Assembly: GCF_003999975.1 (NCBI RefSeq)
Contig: NZ_RJAC01000009.1
Coordinates: 220,631 to 284,630, forward strand
Reading direction: 5' to 3'
Origin: Actinoplanes solisilvae
Lineage (GTDB): Bacteria > Actinomycetota > Actinomycetes > Mycobacteriales > Micromonosporaceae
Length of the DNA stretch: 64,000 nt
The position numbers and the translations under genes are program-made. This document shows, piece by piece, positions 42,469-50,752 of this stretch. How positions within the stretch are numbered: position 1 is the first letter of the stretch; each line of letters begins with the position of its first letter. The notes beneath the pieces are model-generated. The model had not been told where the DNA came from. It saw only the letters and a list, made by a program, of their open reading frames with translations, and made no database searches.

Positions 42469-42945
42469 TCACGGGCGGGCGATGACGGCCAGCGTCAGGA
42501 CGATGGGGAACTCCTTGTCCATCTGCCCCAGGAGTAGTACCACCAGCCGGTCGTGGCGTCGCCAGGACGGGAATGGCTCGTCGCCGGCGAACAGGGCCAA
42601 GTCGTACTCGAACGGCGAGAGGCTTTCGTGATCTGCCCAGAACCGTTCGAGCTCCGCCGAGAACGAGTACGGTCGGGGCGGACCCCAGATCGCCGCCAGC
42701 GCGTCGGCTGCCCGCCGGCGCCGACTCTCGAGGTCGGCGTACACCCGCTCGTAGATGTCGCCGATCGTGCCATCGTCGTCGGCCGGCGTCTCGTACAGAC
42801 TCGGGCTCGAGGCGATCGGCAGGAAGTGGCCGCCCGGCACGGACTCGGTCTCGCCGACGAGCCACGCCCCGCTGCTGGGACCATCAGTGGGGACCGGCCG
42901 CGTGACCAGGTCTCGGGCCGCGACCACGAGGCTGTCGTCGTCCAC
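42469..42945 (-). CDS. Hypothetical protein
   Basis: About 158 aa, soluble. It contains SSGAWLVGETESVPGGHFLPIASSP, a helical DIYERVYADLESRRRRAADALAAIWGPP segment, and a C-terminal WRRHDRLVVLLLGQMDKEFPIVLTLAVIARP strand. No family recognised. The start is uncertain: GTG 42945 fits the beginning of ordered sequence, with ATG 42990 and 43011 upstream in frame; none has a clear Shine-Dalgarno. It is 149 bases from the ASCH gene, same direction. Confidence 0.5.
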   Translation of the reverse strand: MDDDSLVVAARDLVTRPVPTDGPSSGAWLVGETESVPGGHFLPIASSPSLYETPADDDGTIGDIYERVYADLESRRRRAADALAAIWGPPRPYSFSAELERFWADHESLSPFEYDLALFAGDEPFPSWRRHDRLVVLLLGQMDKEFPIVLTLAVIARP

Positions 42946-43201
42946 GCGGCGATGATATTCACCTGCGGCGCCATCTCGCGCGGAGGACATGGCCGGCGGA
43001 TGCCCGCTCATGGGCAGTTCAGCGCGTCGCGGGCCGGCACGGGTTGCACCGATAGCGGCGGCGATCAGCTCACTGAAAAGATGGAGACCCCGAGCAGCCG
43101 GCATCGCTGTCGGCCGCAGGAGCTCAGGCGGTGGCCGCAGCAACTGCCGAGCAATGCAGGGGTTACGGTGGATCATCAGTAATCCGAGGATGAGGCTGCA
43201 G
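42946..43201. other. Intergenic stretch without a supported gene
   Basis: Between the hypothetical gene and the decayed frame starting at 43202. Open frames exist but have mixed codon bias; I see no motif, RNA or repeat. The promoter of the leftward gene should lie here. Confidence 0.4.
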
Positions 43202-43676
43202 ATGATTGATATGCAGGAGTTCGCGCGGCGACTGAGCTATCTCGGAGCTGACGCGTTCACCAGTGGCGACGTCGTCGACCTGGCGACCGCCGCTGATGTT
43301 CGTATCAGCGCTGACCTCGAGATCGACGCCGCTTTGGCGCAGCGCTTGCTCGACCAGATCTCGCCCCCGCTGCCGGTCACCGCAGCGCAGCTCACAGCGT
43401 CGCAATGGCCGCCACGCACGTCCTCCCGGCCTGCGGCGCCTTCGGTGTCGTTCTCCAGCCCCGGCGCCGTGGACGGCCCGTCAGATCAGCCGTCGCGACC
43501 CCGCAGTTCCGGGCCCGCGCGTGGCGGTCGGCGACCGGGCTCTCGACGAACTGGCCGGTGAAACGACCGGCCCACGGCGCTCCTTGTACGGAGCGCACGA
43601 CGGTATGGCAGGCCGAGGAGACCAGGCGGCCTACCTGCCCGATTCGACGGTCCTGTTGAGGAAGGACGCTGCCTGA
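43202..43676 (+). pseudogene. Possible frameshifted gene of unknown family
   Basis: Coding-like GC-rich third positions move through three frames: ATG 43202 (MQEFARRLSYLGADAFTSG, to about 43395), then about 43408-43510 (ATHVLPACGAFGVVLQPRRR), then about 43512-43676 (VGDRALDELAGETTGPR ... DSTVLLRKDAA, stop). Two shifts in the same direction would restore one protein of about 155 aa. None of the pieces matches a family I know. It could alternatively be a short real gene ending at 43561. Confidence 0.3.
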
Positions 43677-43738
43677 GTGCTCTGTGTCACGAGAACCGCC
43701 GCGAGAGCCGGGTAGGCCGCTACAGTCTCCCCGGTCTA

Positions 43739-43757
43739 TTAGGTAAGCCTAAGTTGA
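43739..43757. promoter_or_regulatory. Iron box (IdeR/DmdR type)
   Basis: TTAGGTAAGCCTAAGTTGA starts 26 bases upstream of the first permease GTG. TTAGG and CCTAA form the inverted arms, and the left 14 bases agree well with the actinobacterial IdeR/DmdR1 consensus TTAGGTTAGGCTAACCTAA. The whole downstream four-gene operon is expected to be repressed when iron is sufficient. Confidence 0.8.
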
Positions 43758-43764
43758 GGTTCGG

Positions 43765-44754
43765 GTGCGGCGGCGGGTTGTGGTGCTGGGCGGGGTGATC
43801 CTGCTCGTTCTGGTGGTGGTGGCCAGTCTCGCGGTCGGCAGCAACCCGATCGGGCCGGTGAAGGTCTGGCACGCGCTGGTCTCACCGGACGGCGGGGAGA
43901 CCTCGACCATCGTCTGGGATCTGCGAGTTCCCCGTACGCTGCTCGGCCTCACCGTCGGCGCGGCGCTGGCCGCCGCCGGGGTGCTGCTGCAGGCTCTCAC
44001 CCGCAATCCGCTCGCCGAGCCGCGCATTCTCGGGATCAGCGCCGGCGCATCCCTCGGCGTCGTCGCCGCGATCACCCTGTTCGGGGTGGGCAGCCTGACC
44101 GGCTACGTCTGGTTCGGCATCGCGGGAGCGTTCGGCGCGGGCCTGCTGGTCACCGGCATCGCGGCCCGCGCCGGCCAGGGCAACTCACCGGTCACGCTCG
44201 CCCTGGTCGGGGCGGCCCTCGACGCCAGCCTCGGGGCGATCACCGCGGGCATTCTCAGCGTGAACGCCCGTACGTTCGAGGAGTTCCGTTACTGGGTGGT
44301 CGGCGGACTGTCCGGACGCGACGCCGACATCGCCGCCCAGGTAGCGCCGTTCCTGCTGGCCGGGCTGCTGCTCGCGGCCGTGGTCGCGCGGGGGCTGGAT
44401 GCTCTTTCCCTGGGCGACGACGTGGCCCGCGGTCTGGGAACCCGGGTCGGTCTCGTACGCGTCGGCGCCGGGCTTGCCGCGGTCGTGCTCACGGGCGCGG
44501 GCGTTGCCGCCGCCGGGCCGATCGCGTTCGTCGGGCTCGCGGTGCCGCATCTCGCGCGGGCGCTGGTCGGCGTCGATCAGCGCTGGGTGCTGGCCGTGTC
44601 GGTGCTGCTCGGGCCGGTGCTGCTGCTCGCCGCCGACGTGATCGGGCGCGTGGTCGCGCCGCCCGGCGAGGTCTCCGCCGGCATCATCACCGCGCTGGTC
44701 GGCGCGCCGCTGCTCGCCCTGCTGGTCACCCGGGCCAAGGTGGTCGCCGCGTGA
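43765..44754 (+). CDS. Siderophore ABC transporter permease (FecCD family) 1
   Basis: 329-aa FecCD-type permease with about nine to ten helices. Family blocks are WDLRVPRTLLGLTVGAALAAAGVLLQALTRNPLAEP, ILGISAGASLG, and the ATPase-contact region GLAVPHLARALVGVDQRWVL. FepD-like by position as the first permease. Start GTG 43765. An iron box lies just upstream. The TGA overlaps the start of permease 2. Imports ferric-siderophore complexes delivered by the lipoprotein encoded fourth. Confidence 0.92.
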   Translation: MRRRVVVLGGVILLVLVVVASLAVGSNPIGPVKVWHALVSPDGGETSTIVWDLRVPRTLLGLTVGAALAAAGVLLQALTRNPLAEPRILGISAGASLGVVAAITLFGVGSLTGYVWFGIAGAFGAGLLVTGIAARAGQGNSPVTLALVGAALDASLGAITAGILSVNARTFEEFRYWVVGGLSGRDADIAAQVAPFLLAGLLLAAVVARGLDALSLGDDVARGLGTRVGLVRVGAGLAAVVLTGAGVAAAGPIAFVGLAVPHLARALVGVDQRWVLAVSVLLGPVLLLAADVIGRVVAPPGEVSAGIITALVGAPLLALLVTRAKVVAA

Positions 44755-45728
44755 GAGTCAAGGGCCGGACCGTGGCCGTCTCGGCGATCATCCTGGTGCT
44801 GCTGGTCGTCGCCTTCGTGGTCGCGTTGTGCCTGGGCAAGCCGTACGTGGCGCCGGGTGATGTGCTGCGCTCCCTGTTCGGCGAGGTGACGCCGTACGAC
44901 GTGGTGGTTCAACGGTTGAGGCTGCCGCGCGTGGTGCTGGCCGTCGTCGTGGGTGCGTGTTTCGGGGTGGCCGGTGCGCTGATCCAGAGCGTCGCCCGCA
45001 ACCCCCTGGCCAGCCCGGACGTCGTCGGCATCACGCAAGGTGCGGGCCTGGCCGCCACGATCGCGCTGACCAGCGGGGCGGCGGCGGTCGTCATCGCCCC
45101 GGCGGCTCTGGGTGGTGGCCTGCTCGCCGCGGCGGTCGTGCTCGGGCTCGGTGCGCGGCACGGGCTGGCCGCTCAACGGTTCGTGCTGGCCGGGGTCGCG
45201 GTCGCCATCGCGCTGCGCGCCCTCACCGAGATCGTCATGCTCACCGCCGAGCCGATCGACGGGCAGCGGGCGCACATCTGGCTGGTCGGCACGCTCGCTG
45301 GGCGCGGCTGGACCGAGACGTCCTGGCTCGCGATCACCCTGCTGGTGCTGCTGCCCGTGCTGGCCTGGGCGGGCTGGGCCTTGAGAACGAGCGCGCTCGA
45401 CGACGACACCGCCAAAGGCCTGGGCGTACGGCCGGTGGCTCGCCGGGCGGGTCTCGCAGCGGTCGGCGTGCTGCTCGCCGCGATGGTGACCGCCCAGGTC
45501 GGTGCGGTCGACTTCGTCGCGCTCGTCGCGCCGCAGGTGGCCCGTCGCCTCGTGCGGGCCGAACGTCCGCCGCTGATCGCCGCCGCGCTGACCGGATCGC
45601 TGCTGGTCGTGCTGGCCGACCTGGCCGGGCGTCTGCTGTTCGCGCCGACCCAACTGCCGGCCGGCGTGATCACCGCCGCGATCGGCGGCCCCTACCTGCT
45701 GTTCCTGCTGGTCCGGAGGAAGTCGTGA
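44751..45728 (+). CDS. Siderophore ABC transporter permease (FecCD family) 2
   Basis: 325-aa FecCD permease, FepG-like by position. Motifs: VQRLRLPRVVLAVVVGACFG, GALIQSVARNPLASPDVVGITQGAGLAA, and the coupling region FVALVAPQVARRLVRAERPPL. GTG 44751 overlaps the previous stop as GTGA and the TGA (45726-45728) overlaps the ATPase GTG. It forms a heterodimeric channel with permease 1. Confidence 0.92.
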   Translation: MRVKGRTVAVSAIILVLLVVAFVVALCLGKPYVAPGDVLRSLFGEVTPYDVVVQRLRLPRVVLAVVVGACFGVAGALIQSVARNPLASPDVVGITQGAGLAATIALTSGAAAVVIAPAALGGGLLAAAVVLGLGARHGLAAQRFVLAGVAVAIALRALTEIVMLTAEPIDGQRAHIWLVGTLAGRGWTETSWLAITLLVLLPVLAWAGWALRTSALDDDTAKGLGVRPVARRAGLAAVGVLLAAMVTAQVGAVDFVALVAPQVARRLVRAERPPLIAAALTGSLLVVLADLAGRLLFAPTQLPAGVITAAIGGPYLLFLLVRRKS

Positions 45729-46492
45729 AGCTGATCGCCCGGGATCTGTCCGCCGGTTACGGCCCCCGCTCCGTCTTCGAGAACCTCGGCGTCGAACTGC
45801 CGGCCGGGGCGTTCACGGTGATCGTCGGGCCCAACGCCTGCGGCAAGTCGACCCTGCTGCGTACGCTGGCCCGCCTGCTCCCGGTGCGCCACGGCAGCGT
45901 GTTGCTGGACGGCGCCGACATCCACTCGCTGCCCACGCGTGAGGTCGCCCGGCGACTGGGCGTGCTGCCGCAGAGCCCGCTGGTGCCCGAGGGCGTCACC
46001 GTGCGCGACCTGGTCGGGCGGGGTCGTCAGCCGCACCAGAGCTGGTGGCGGCAGTGGTCCGACCAGGACAGCGCCGCCGTTCACGAGGCGATGGGGCAGG
46101 CCGGCGTCGGCGACCTCGCGACCCGGGCGGTCGACCAGCTCTCCGGCGGTCAGCGGCAGCGGGTCTGGATCGCGATGACGCTCGCCCAGCAGACCGAGGC
46201 GCTGCTGCTCGACGAGCCCACCACCTTCCTCGACCTGGCCCACCAGGTGGAGGTGCTCGACCTGCTCGGCCGCATGCGCGACGACGGCCGCACCGTGGTC
46301 GCCGTGCTGCACGACCTCAACCAGGCCGCCCGCTACGCCGACCACCTGGTCGCGATGCGCGACGGCCGGGTCGTGGCCTCCGGTGCGCCGCGCGAGATCG
46401 TCACCGCGGAACTCGTACGGAATGTCTTCGGGCTCGACTGTGTGGTCGTGCCGTGCCCCGTAACCGGTGCGCCCCTCGTGGTGCCCGCCTGA
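45725..46492 (+). CDS. Siderophore ABC transporter ATP-binding protein (FepC-like)
   Basis: 255-aa ATPase. Walker A is GPNACGKSTLL (about 35-45), signature QLSGGQRQRVWIAMTLAQ, Walker B LLLDEPTTFLDLAHQ and H-loop VLHDLNQAARYAD. The FLD-AHQ extension after Walker B is characteristic of FecE/FepC proteins. GTG 45725 overlaps the permease stop. The binding lipoprotein follows after 12 bases with an AAAGGAAAA Shine-Dalgarno. Confidence 0.93.
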   Translation: MKLIARDLSAGYGPRSVFENLGVELPAGAFTVIVGPNACGKSTLLRTLARLLPVRHGSVLLDGADIHSLPTREVARRLGVLPQSPLVPEGVTVRDLVGRGRQPHQSWWRQWSDQDSAAVHEAMGQAGVGDLATRAVDQLSGGQRQRVWIAMTLAQQTEALLLDEPTTFLDLAHQVEVLDLLGRMRDDGRTVVAVLHDLNQAARYADHLVAMRDGRVVASGAPREIVTAELVRNVFGLDCVVVPCPVTGAPLVVPA

Positions 46493-46504
46493 AAGGAAAA
46501 CCCT

Positions 46505-47446
46505 GTGCGCCGTAGCGCCACCCTCCTGGTCGCGGCGGCTCTCGCCGCGACCACCGCCCTGGCCGCGTGCTCCAGTGACCCCGTCGCCGAATCGGCCGGC
46601 GGCGAGACCCAGCAGATCACCCACGCGATGGGCACCACCGCCGTCCCCGCGCACCCGAAGAGGGTCGTCGTCCTCGACACCGACAAGGTCGACACCGCGG
46701 TCAGCCTCGGCGTGCCCCTGGTCGGCGCCACCCAGCCGCCGGAGGTCGACACCTTCCCGGCGTACCTCGGTGACCTCTCCAGCGTGAAGAACGTCGGCGA
46801 GATCTCCGAGCCCGACCTCGAGGCGATCGCCGCGCTCAAGCCCGATCTGATCCTGGGCAGCAAGTTCCGGCAGGAGAAGTTCTACGACGAGCTGTCGGCC
46901 ATCGCGCCGACCGTCTTCACCGAGCGCGTCGGCATCACCTGGAAGGAGAACTTCCTGCTCGACGGCAAGGCTCTCGGCCAGGAGCAGAAGGCCAAGGACC
47001 TGCTCAACACGTACGAGACCCGCGCCAAGGACCTGGGCAAGACGATCCCGGACGCCGCGAACGTCAAGGTCTCCATCGTACGGTTCATGCCGTCGGAGAT
47101 CCGTGTCTACGGGCCGGAGGGCTTCAGCGGCATCGTGATCGGCGACGTCGGCCTGGGCCGCCCCGAGCGCCAGAAGCTCGCGAACAAGGACGACAAGCGG
47201 TTCGACAAGGTCAGCCCCGAACGGATCGCCGACCTCGACGGCGACGTCATCTTCGTGACCGCGCAGGGCCCGACGGCCGAGGCGCAGAAGAAGAAGGTCG
47301 TCGACGGCAACCTGTGGAAGGAGCTGTCGGCCGTCAAGGCGGGCCAGGCGTACGACGTCCCGGCCGAGGTGTGGATGACCGGCATCGGCGTGACCGCGGC
47401 CGGCCAGATCCTCGACGACGTCGAGAAGAACCTGCCGAAGGCCTGA
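46505..47446 (+). CDS. Siderophore-binding lipoprotein (FepB/FecB-like)
   Basis: 313-aa iron-siderophore binding protein. The signal ends in the lipobox LAAC (Cys about 21). The mature part has the single-helix-linked fold of FhuD/FecB proteins: PKRVVVLDTDKVDTAVSLGVPLVG, EPDLEAIAALKPDLILGSKF, and the late VWMTGIGVTAAGQILDDVEK. GTG 46505. Final gene of the iron-box operon; no siderophore synthesis genes are in the window, so it may use a siderophore made elsewhere. It converges with the DHA2 exporter (1 base apart). Confidence 0.93.
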   Translation: MRRSATLLVAAALAATTALAACSSDPVAESAGGETQQITHAMGTTAVPAHPKRVVVLDTDKVDTAVSLGVPLVGATQPPEVDTFPAYLGDLSSVKNVGEISEPDLEAIAALKPDLILGSKFRQEKFYDELSAIAPTVFTERVGITWKENFLLDGKALGQEQKAKDLLNTYETRAKDLGKTIPDAANVKVSIVRFMPSEIRVYGPEGFSGIVIGDVGLGRPERQKLANKDDKRFDKVSPERIADLDGDVIFVTAQGPTAEAQKKKVVDGNLWKELSAVKAGQAYDVPAEVWMTGIGVTAAGQILDDVEKNLPKA

Positions 47447-47447
47447 C

Positions 47448-48959
47448 CTACGGGTGAAGCTGGGCGTGGACACTGCGCGGCGCCGGGACGTCGAGGTCGC
47501 CGTGCGGTGGATGCACTCGTTGCCCGGCCGGCCTGACGCCGTTCCTGACCGTTACGGCGGCGAGCAGGCCGGCCACCACGCACAGGGCGGCGCAAATGAC
47601 GGCGGCCGTGTGAAAACCGGTCACGAACTGCGCGGGACGGGCGTAGGCGGCTTCGGTGATGCCGGCCGCGGCCGGTAGCACGGCGACCGCGATCAGGCCG
47701 GCGGCGCGGGCGACGTCGTTGTTCACCGCTGACGCCACGCCCGCGTGCCGCGCCGGGACGGCGGCCAGAACGGTGGAGGTCAGCGGCGACACGGTGACGG
47801 CCAGCCCGATCCCCAGGACGGTGACGGCCGGCAACACCTCGGTCAGGTAGGACCCGGCCGATCCGATCCGGGTGAACAGGATCAGGCCGAGCCCGATGAG
47901 GACGGGGCCGAGGCTCATCTGCAGTCTCGGCCCGATGCGGGCGGCCAGGGCACCGGAGCGGGCGGACAGCGCAAGCATGGCGGCGGTTACCGGAAGCAGG
48001 GAGAGCCCGGCCTGCAGCGGCGTGTAGCCGGAGACCTGTTGCAGCTCCAGCGGCAGCAGAAAGAGGGCTCCGCCGAGCGCCCCGTAGACGATGAAGGTCA
48101 CCACGTTGGTCGCGCTGAACTGGGCCGACGAGAACAGGTGCAGCGGCAGGATCGGCGTCCGGGCGCGCCGTTCCCACCCGATGAAAGCGACCAGCAGGGC
48201 GCCGCCCAGGACCACCGCGGCGAGCACCGGACCGCTGCTCCAGCCGTGGGCGGACCCTTGGATGAGTCCGTAGGTGAGCCCGACCAGACCCAGCGTGGCG
48301 GCCAGGCCACCGACCAGATCGACGCGTCCCGTGGTTGCCGCGTCCCGCGACTCCGGGACGTATCTGCGGGCCACGAGAACCACGGCCACGGCGATCGGCA
48401 GGTTGATCGCGAAGATCCATCGCCAGGACGCCGCCTGGACGAGCCATCCACCGAGGAACGGCCCGATGGCGCCGGCCACCCCGCTCAGGCCGGACCAGGC
48501 GCCGATGGCCTTGCCGCGGTCGGCCGGCACGAAAACGGCCTCCAGGATGGCCAGGCTGCCCGGTGTCAGCAGCGCCGCGCCGACTCCTTGCAGCGCCCGT
48601 GCCCCGATCAGCGTCGACGGGTCCCACGCCACGCAGCACAGCAGGGAGGCGACGGCGAACCAGACGACACCGACAGTGAAGACGCGCCGGCGACCGTACC
48701 GGTCACCCAGGGCTCCGGCCACCAGCAGGAGGCCGGCCAACGTCAGGGTGTAGGCGGTGACCACCCACTGCAGGGTGGCCAGGCCGGTGCCGAAGTCGCG
48801 GCCGATGGCCGGCAGGGCGATGCCGACGACGGTGGTGCTGATGGAGGCGATCGCCGAGCCACCCACCGTCGCGGCCAGCACCCAGCGGCCCTGACTGCTG
48901 CCGAAGGTCAACGCAGGGGAAGTTTGTTTCACGCGGTAACGACCGGACACGATCCGCAC
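47448..48959 (-). CDS. MFS exporter, DHA2 family
   Basis: About 503 aa, 14 helices, DHA2 branch: motif A GALGDRYGRRRVF, motif D1 SISTTVVGIALPAIGRDFG, motif C GPFLGGWLVQAASWRWIFAINLP. The start is uncertain: GTG at 48959, 48950 or 48932 all lie just before the first helix and after the recQ stop (48980); I list 48959. The polar tail (RPAGQRVHPPHGDLD) is cytosolic. Being convergent with the iron-uptake operon it could export a siderophore, but nothing in the sequence proves that. Confidence 0.88.
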   Translation of the reverse strand: MRIVSGRYRVKQTSPALTFGSSQGRWVLAATVGGSAIASISTTVVGIALPAIGRDFGTGLATLQWVVTAYTLTLAGLLLVAGALGDRYGRRRVFTVGVVWFAVASLLCCVAWDPSTLIGARALQGVGAALLTPGSLAILEAVFVPADRGKAIGAWSGLSGVAGAIGPFLGGWLVQAASWRWIFAINLPIAVAVVLVARRYVPESRDAATTGRVDLVGGLAATLGLVGLTYGLIQGSAHGWSSGPVLAAVVLGGALLVAFIGWERRARTPILPLHLFSSAQFSATNVVTFIVYGALGGALFLLPLELQQVSGYTPLQAGLSLLPVTAAMLALSARSGALAARIGPRLQMSLGPVLIGLGLILFTRIGSAGSYLTEVLPAVTVLGIGLAVTVSPLTSTVLAAVPARHAGVASAVNNDVARAAGLIAVAVLPAAAGITEAAYARPAQFVTGFHTAAVICAALCVVAGLLAAVTVRNGVRPAGQRVHPPHGDLDVPAPRSVHAQLHP

Positions 48960-48979
48960 TCGTGACAATCCGGCCGAGG

Positions 48980-50596
48980 TCAGACCATCGCCAGCAGGCC
49001 GTTCGTGAGGACGGCCGGGGTCAGGTGGCGGTAGCCAACCGAGTCGAACAGTACCGTCAGCTCGTGTTCGTCGCGGGTCAGCAGCACGCCCGGACCCCAC
49101 AACTTGTGTTCCACGCGCACGCCCTCACCGCCCGTCGGAGTCCACGTGCGGGCCGGTGAGGGCGCGGCCGCGTCGTTGTCGCAGTGGCCGCACGGGGCCG
49201 GGTAGTGCTCGCCGAAGTAGGCCAGCAGCTCGGCCCGGCGGCACTGCACGGTCTCGGCGTAGTGGCGGGCCGCGTCGATCTGGCTCGACAGGATGGTCTG
49301 GCGGCGGTCGCCCGAGGCCAGCACCGAGTCGGCCGCGGTCGCCGGGACCGGGGTGCCGATGACCACGCCGTCGTGCCCGTCCGGGGTCAGGAAGTGCAGC
49401 TCGATCAGCTCCTCGACCACGCGCTGCACCGCCGTGCGGCTGACCCCCGCCGCCTTCGCGAGCCCGCCCAGCTCGACCCGGCCGTGCGCGCGTTCCAGAT
49501 GGTCGACAACGGCCGTCACCGTTCCCACCGGCGTACGCGCCCGCGACGCCAGCAGACGCGGGATGCGTACGGCCCGGGCGTCGTGGATCAGCACGACGGC
49601 GGCCGGCTGCCCGTCCCGTCCGCCGCGCCCGATCTCCTGGTAGTACTCGTCGAGGCTGCCCGGGACGCCCGCGTGCACCACCGTACGGATGTCTGGTTTG
49701 TCGATGCCCATGCCGAAGGCGCTCGTGGCGACCACGACGTCGAGCTCGCCCGCGAAGAAGGCGTCCTGAATCCGCGCACGCTCGGCCGACGGCACTCCCG
49801 CGTGATAGGCGGCGACCTTGTACGCGTCCAGGCACAGACGGTCGGCCAGTTCCTCACAGTGGGCGTGCGTGAGGGCGTACACCAGGGCCGGGGTCTGCTG
49901 GGCGAGCATCACCTCGACCGTGCGGTCCTCAAGAGCCTGAGCCTCCGGTACGTCTTGACGCGTGAGCCGCACGGCCAGGCTCAGGTTGGGCCGGTCGAAC
50001 CCGGCCACCACGACCTTGGGATCGCTCATGCGCAGCCGGCGGGTGATGTCGGCCTGCACGGGCGGGGCGGCGGTCGCGGTCAGGGCCAGCACCGGCGGAC
50101 GGCCCAGACCGTCGACGACGTCGGCCAGCCGCAGGTAGTCGGGCCGGAAGTCGTGCCCCCACTGGCTGATCAGGTGCGCCTCGTCGACGGCGACCAGCGT
50201 GATCGGGCGTACGCCGTCGGAGATCGCCGCGACCGTCTCGGCGTTCGCGAGCTGTTCCGGCCCGAGAAGCACGAAATCGGCCTCGCCGTCCCGAATCGCC
50301 GTCAGCGCCTCGGTGCGTTCGGCCCGGTGCAGCGCCGAGTTGACCATGCGGGCCTTGATCTGCCGCGCGGTCAGCGAGCGCAACTGATCGCGCTGCAGGG
50401 CCAGCAGCGGCGACACGACGACCGTCGTCCCGCCCCGGGCGAGACCGGCCACCTGGTAGATCGCGCTCTTGCCGCTGCCCGTCGGCAGCACGGCCAGGGT
50501 GTCGCGACCCCCGGCGACCGCGGCTGCCGGCTCCTGCTGGGCGGGCCGCAGGGTGAAGCCGAGAACCGACTGCGCGATGCTGTTGATGTCCGGCAC
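48980..50596 (-). CDS. RecQ-type ATP-dependent DNA helicase
   Basis: 538-aa RecQ-family helicase. Motif 0/I: LRPAQQEPAAAV and LPTGSGKSAIYQ; II is the DEAH box VDEAHLISQWGHDFRPDY with the aromatic-rich loop; III ALTATAAP; V ATSAFGMGIDKPDIR; VI QEIGRGGRDGQ. The zinc-binding/RQC part is shortened (VQCRRAELLAYFGEH...CGHCDN) and there is no HRDC domain. Starts at GTG 50596. A winged-helix segment (GLAKAAGVSRTAVQRVVEEL) is inserted around residue 370. Genome-maintenance role at forks or recombination intermediates. The DHA2 gene starts about 20 bases after its stop. Confidence 0.92.
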   Translation of the reverse strand: MPDINSIAQSVLGFTLRPAQQEPAAAVAGGRDTLAVLPTGSGKSAIYQVAGLARGGTTVVVSPLLALQRDQLRSLTARQIKARMVNSALHRAERTEALTAIRDGEADFVLLGPEQLANAETVAAISDGVRPITLVAVDEAHLISQWGHDFRPDYLRLADVVDGLGRPPVLALTATAAPPVQADITRRLRMSDPKVVVAGFDRPNLSLAVRLTRQDVPEAQALEDRTVEVMLAQQTPALVYALTHAHCEELADRLCLDAYKVAAYHAGVPSAERARIQDAFFAGELDVVVATSAFGMGIDKPDIRTVVHAGVPGSLDEYYQEIGRGGRDGQPAAVVLIHDARAVRIPRLLASRARTPVGTVTAVVDHLERAHGRVELGGLAKAAGVSRTAVQRVVEELIELHFLTPDGHDGVVIGTPVPATAADSVLASGDRRQTILSSQIDAARHYAETVQCRRAELLAYFGEHYPAPCGHCDNDAAAPSPARTWTPTGGEGVRVEHKLWGPGVLLTRDEHELTVLFDSVGYRHLTPAVLTNGLLAMV

Positions 50597-50752
50597 CTGT
50601 CCGAGTCTGGCTCGGTGCCCTCAAAATCGCCACGGCAATGCCGATACGTGTGGTGTGCCGCGTCCACGCGTTCGATCATGGCAAGTCGTTCTCGGTGCCA
50701 TCACCCTGCTGGCGATTCCGGTCCTGGTGCTGCCCCAGGCGTCCCGTCCGCG

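Noticed and set aside
49184..50752. Continuous open frame running from inside recQ (antisense) into the GGDEF gene, suggesting one 982-aa protein
   Set aside because: The first 500 codons are antisense to a complete RecQ helicase and lack protein character; only the part from about 50753 is coding.
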